A DNA stretch of 64,000 nt from Chersky-840 sp963838775. Lineage in GTDB: Bacteria; Actinomycetota; Acidimicrobiia; Acidimicrobiales; UBA8190. The translations under genes were made by a program, and so were the position numbers. Shown here in pieces: positions 62,609-64,000 of the stretch. Numbering within the stretch: position 1 is the stretch's first letter; each line of letters starts with the position of its first letter. The notes below the pieces were generated by a model. That model was not told the DNA's origin and did no database searches. It saw only the letters and a list, made by a program, of their open reading frames with translations. The DNA lies in the NCBI GenBank assembly GCA_963838775.1, contig CAWISP010000001.1:1-64000 (forward strand), given 5' to 3'.

Positions 62609-64000
62609 GACAGAGCTTGAACTTCTTGCCGCTCCCGCACCAGCACGGCTCGTTGCGCCCGAGCTTCTCGATCGGGGCCTTCACCAGCGGCGCCTGGGTC
62701 TCGTCGTCGGCCATGTGCCGTGGCGACACCTGGGCTCCGGGCACCAACGGGCCACCCTCGTTGAGCCCGGGGGGCACGCCGGCGCCCGCCGCGCTCACGT
62801 CGGCCGGGGGCACCGAGGCCCCCATGGCCTCGAGGAGGGTCGCCCCCTGGACGGGGTCGTCGGCGGCCTGGTAGCTGGCGTGGGACAGGTCGGGTTCGGG
62901 AGCGGCCTCGGCCACCACCTGCACGTGCATCACGTAACGCAGGTAGTCGTCGTCGATGGCGTCCATCATCTGGCCGAAGATCGAGAACCCCTCACGCTGC
63001 CAGGCCACGAGCGGGTCCTGTTGGCCCATGGCGCGCAGGTTGATCCCTTCGCGCAGGTAGTCCATCTCGGCCAGGTGGTCGCGCCAACGCTGGTCGATGA
63101 TCTGCAGCATCACCTCGCGCTCGACGCCGCGCGCCTCGTCCTCGCCACCGGGGAACACCGCGTCACGGTCGTGGTAGGCGTCGAGCGCCTCGGCCAGGAG
63201 GCTCTCGGCGATCTGGCTGGCGGTGACAGCCTCGGCCAGGTCCTCGACCGTGAAGCCCGTCGGGTAGTACTGCGTCACCTCGGCCAGCAGGTGGTCGAGC
63301 TCCCACGCCTCGGGGAACTCCCCCGGGCACGAGGCGCGCACCATCTCGTCGATGGTCTGCTCGAGCAGCTCCTCGGTGTGCTCGCGCAGGTCTTCGCCGT
63401 CGATGACCTGCAACCGGCGCGCGTAGATGACCTTGCGCTGTTCGTTGAGCACCTCGTCGTACTTGAGGACGTCCTTGCGGATCTCGGCGTTGCGACCCTC
63501 GACGGTGTGCTGGGCGCGCTCGATGGCCTTGGTCACCATCTTGGCCTCGATGGGGACGTCGTCGGGGAGGGTCCGCCCCATGACCCACTGCATGGCGCCG
63601 GTGGCGAAGAGGCGCATGAGCTCGTCCTCGAGGGACAAGAAGAACCGGCTCTCGCCCGGGTCGCCCTGGCGGCCCGAGCGGCCCCGGAGCTGGTTGTCGA
63701 TCCGGCGCGACTCGTGACGCTCGCTGCCAAGGACGTAGACGCCGCCCAGCTCGCGGATCTGGTCGCCTTCCTCGGCGCACACCTTCTCGAAACGGGCCAG
63801 GAGCTTCTCGTACTCGGCGGTGCCCTCGTCGGTTTCGAGGTCGAAGCCCCCGCCGGTCGCCTCCTGGCGGGCGAGGCCTTCGGGATTGCCCCCGAGCAGG
63901 ATGTCGACGCCTCGACCGGCCATGTTGGTGGCCACCGTGACGGCGTGCAGCCGGCCCGCCTGGGTCACGATCTCGGCCTCCCGGGTGTGCTGCTTGGCGT
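62595..64000 (-). CDS. secA: Preprotein translocase ATPase SecA, C-terminal part
   Basis: The gene runs off the right edge; the 3' part of about 468 codons is seen. It includes the second nucleotide-binding fold (VATNMAGRGVDILLGGNPEG, DNQLRGRSGRQGDPGESRFF), the helical wing and scaffold parts (KVIYARRLQVIDGEDLREHT, LQIIDQRWRDHLAEMDYLRE), a Pro/Gly-rich linker and the C-terminal zinc motif RNEPCWCGSGKKFKLCHG. That SEC-C motif binds SecB or ribosomes in other bacteria. Proteins are moved through SecYEG. Position next to prfB-ftsEX is the standard actinobacterial order. Confidence 0.97.
   Translation of the reverse strand, partial: AKQHTREAEIVTQAGRLHAVTVATNMAGRGVDILLGGNPEGLARQEATGGGFDLETDEGTAEYEKLLARFEKVCAEEGDQIRELGGVYVLGSERHESRRIDNQLRGRSGRQGDPGESRFFLSLEDELMRLFATGAMQWVMGRTLPDDVPIEAKMVTKAIERAQHTVEGRNAEIRKDVLKYDEVLNEQRKVIYARRLQVIDGEDLREHTEELLEQTIDEMVRASCPGEFPEAWELDHLLAEVTQYYPTGFTVEDLAEAVTASQIAESLLAEALDAYHDRDAVFPGGEDEARGVEREVMLQIIDQRWRDHLAEMDYLREGINLRAMGQQDPLVAWQREGFSIFGQMMDAIDDDYLRYVMHVQVVAEAAPEPDLSHASYQAADDPVQGATLLEAMGASVPPADVSAAGAGVPPGLNEGGPLVPGAQVSPRHMADDETQAPLVKAPIEKLGRNEPCWCGSGKKFKLCHGAA

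Overview
The window is a 64 kb piece of a very GC-rich bacterial chromosome with short intergenic gaps, frequent GTG and TTG starts and many 1-4 bp gene overlaps. Several genes point to Actinobacteriota: the fused E1/E2-type 2-oxoglutarate decarboxylase (kgd), a SepIVA-like coiled-coil protein beside coaD, a DUF2469 protein beside yraN, GTP-dependent PEP carboxykinase, a DosR-like regulator and zinc-ribbon forms of L28 and L32. The many fatty-acyl-CoA genes and a type IV minor pilin locus would suit a deep-branching class such as Acidimicrobiia. That class assignment is inference; nothing here proves it. I found no rRNA, tRNA, CRISPR array, insertion sequence or prophage.

Left third (1-21927, all minus strand): one collinear housekeeping block. 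In transcription order it runs DAK2/FakA-like kinase, recG, rsmD, coaD, sepIVA-like, DUF177, rpmF, plsX, acpP, rnc, mutM, smc, ftsY, ffh, rpsP, khpA, rimM, trmD, rplS, DUF2469, yraN. It then continues through an enoyl-CoA hydratase, a lipoprotein and a YihY membrane protein into comM, which is cut by the left edge. It couples ribosome building, the SRP targeting route, lipid precursor synthesis and DNA repair. rpmB is divergent from it at 21987.

Middle (22-41 kb): mixed-strand genes. These are an unusual stand-alone cytochrome b fusion, a GNAT acetyltransferase, an orphan DosR-like regulator, thiL, pckG, an MFS carrier, a free RAM domain, an alpha-methylacyl-CoA racemase-type enzyme with a hydrolase, galactokinase and a PH-SHOCT protein. 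A tightly coupled trio follows: alpha/beta hydrolase, membrane-fused Mur ligase and D-Ala-D-Ala ligase. A compact UvrD-like helicase, xth and fabZ close the region.

Right third (41-64 kb): three overlapping minor-pilin genes, the middle one broken by several frame changes; a NYN nuclease joined to an S1 domain through a Lys/Ala-rich linker; an M20 peptidase and a HAD protein; kgd; an acyl-CoA dehydrogenase divergent from an acyl-CoA ligase; a serine hydrolase; a nucleotidyltransferase; then ftsX, ftsE, prfB and the 3' part of secA.

The kgd and acyl-CoA dehydrogenase genes each carry one apparent single-base insertion, in the same local sequence GCGCCCG. Together with the pilin gene this suggests consensus indels in the 43-56 kb stretch, although real gene decay cannot be excluded. 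The best candidates for new biology are the NYN-linker-S1 protein, the membrane Mur ligase/Ddl/hydrolase unit, the cytochrome b fusion and the repeat-bearing minor pilins.
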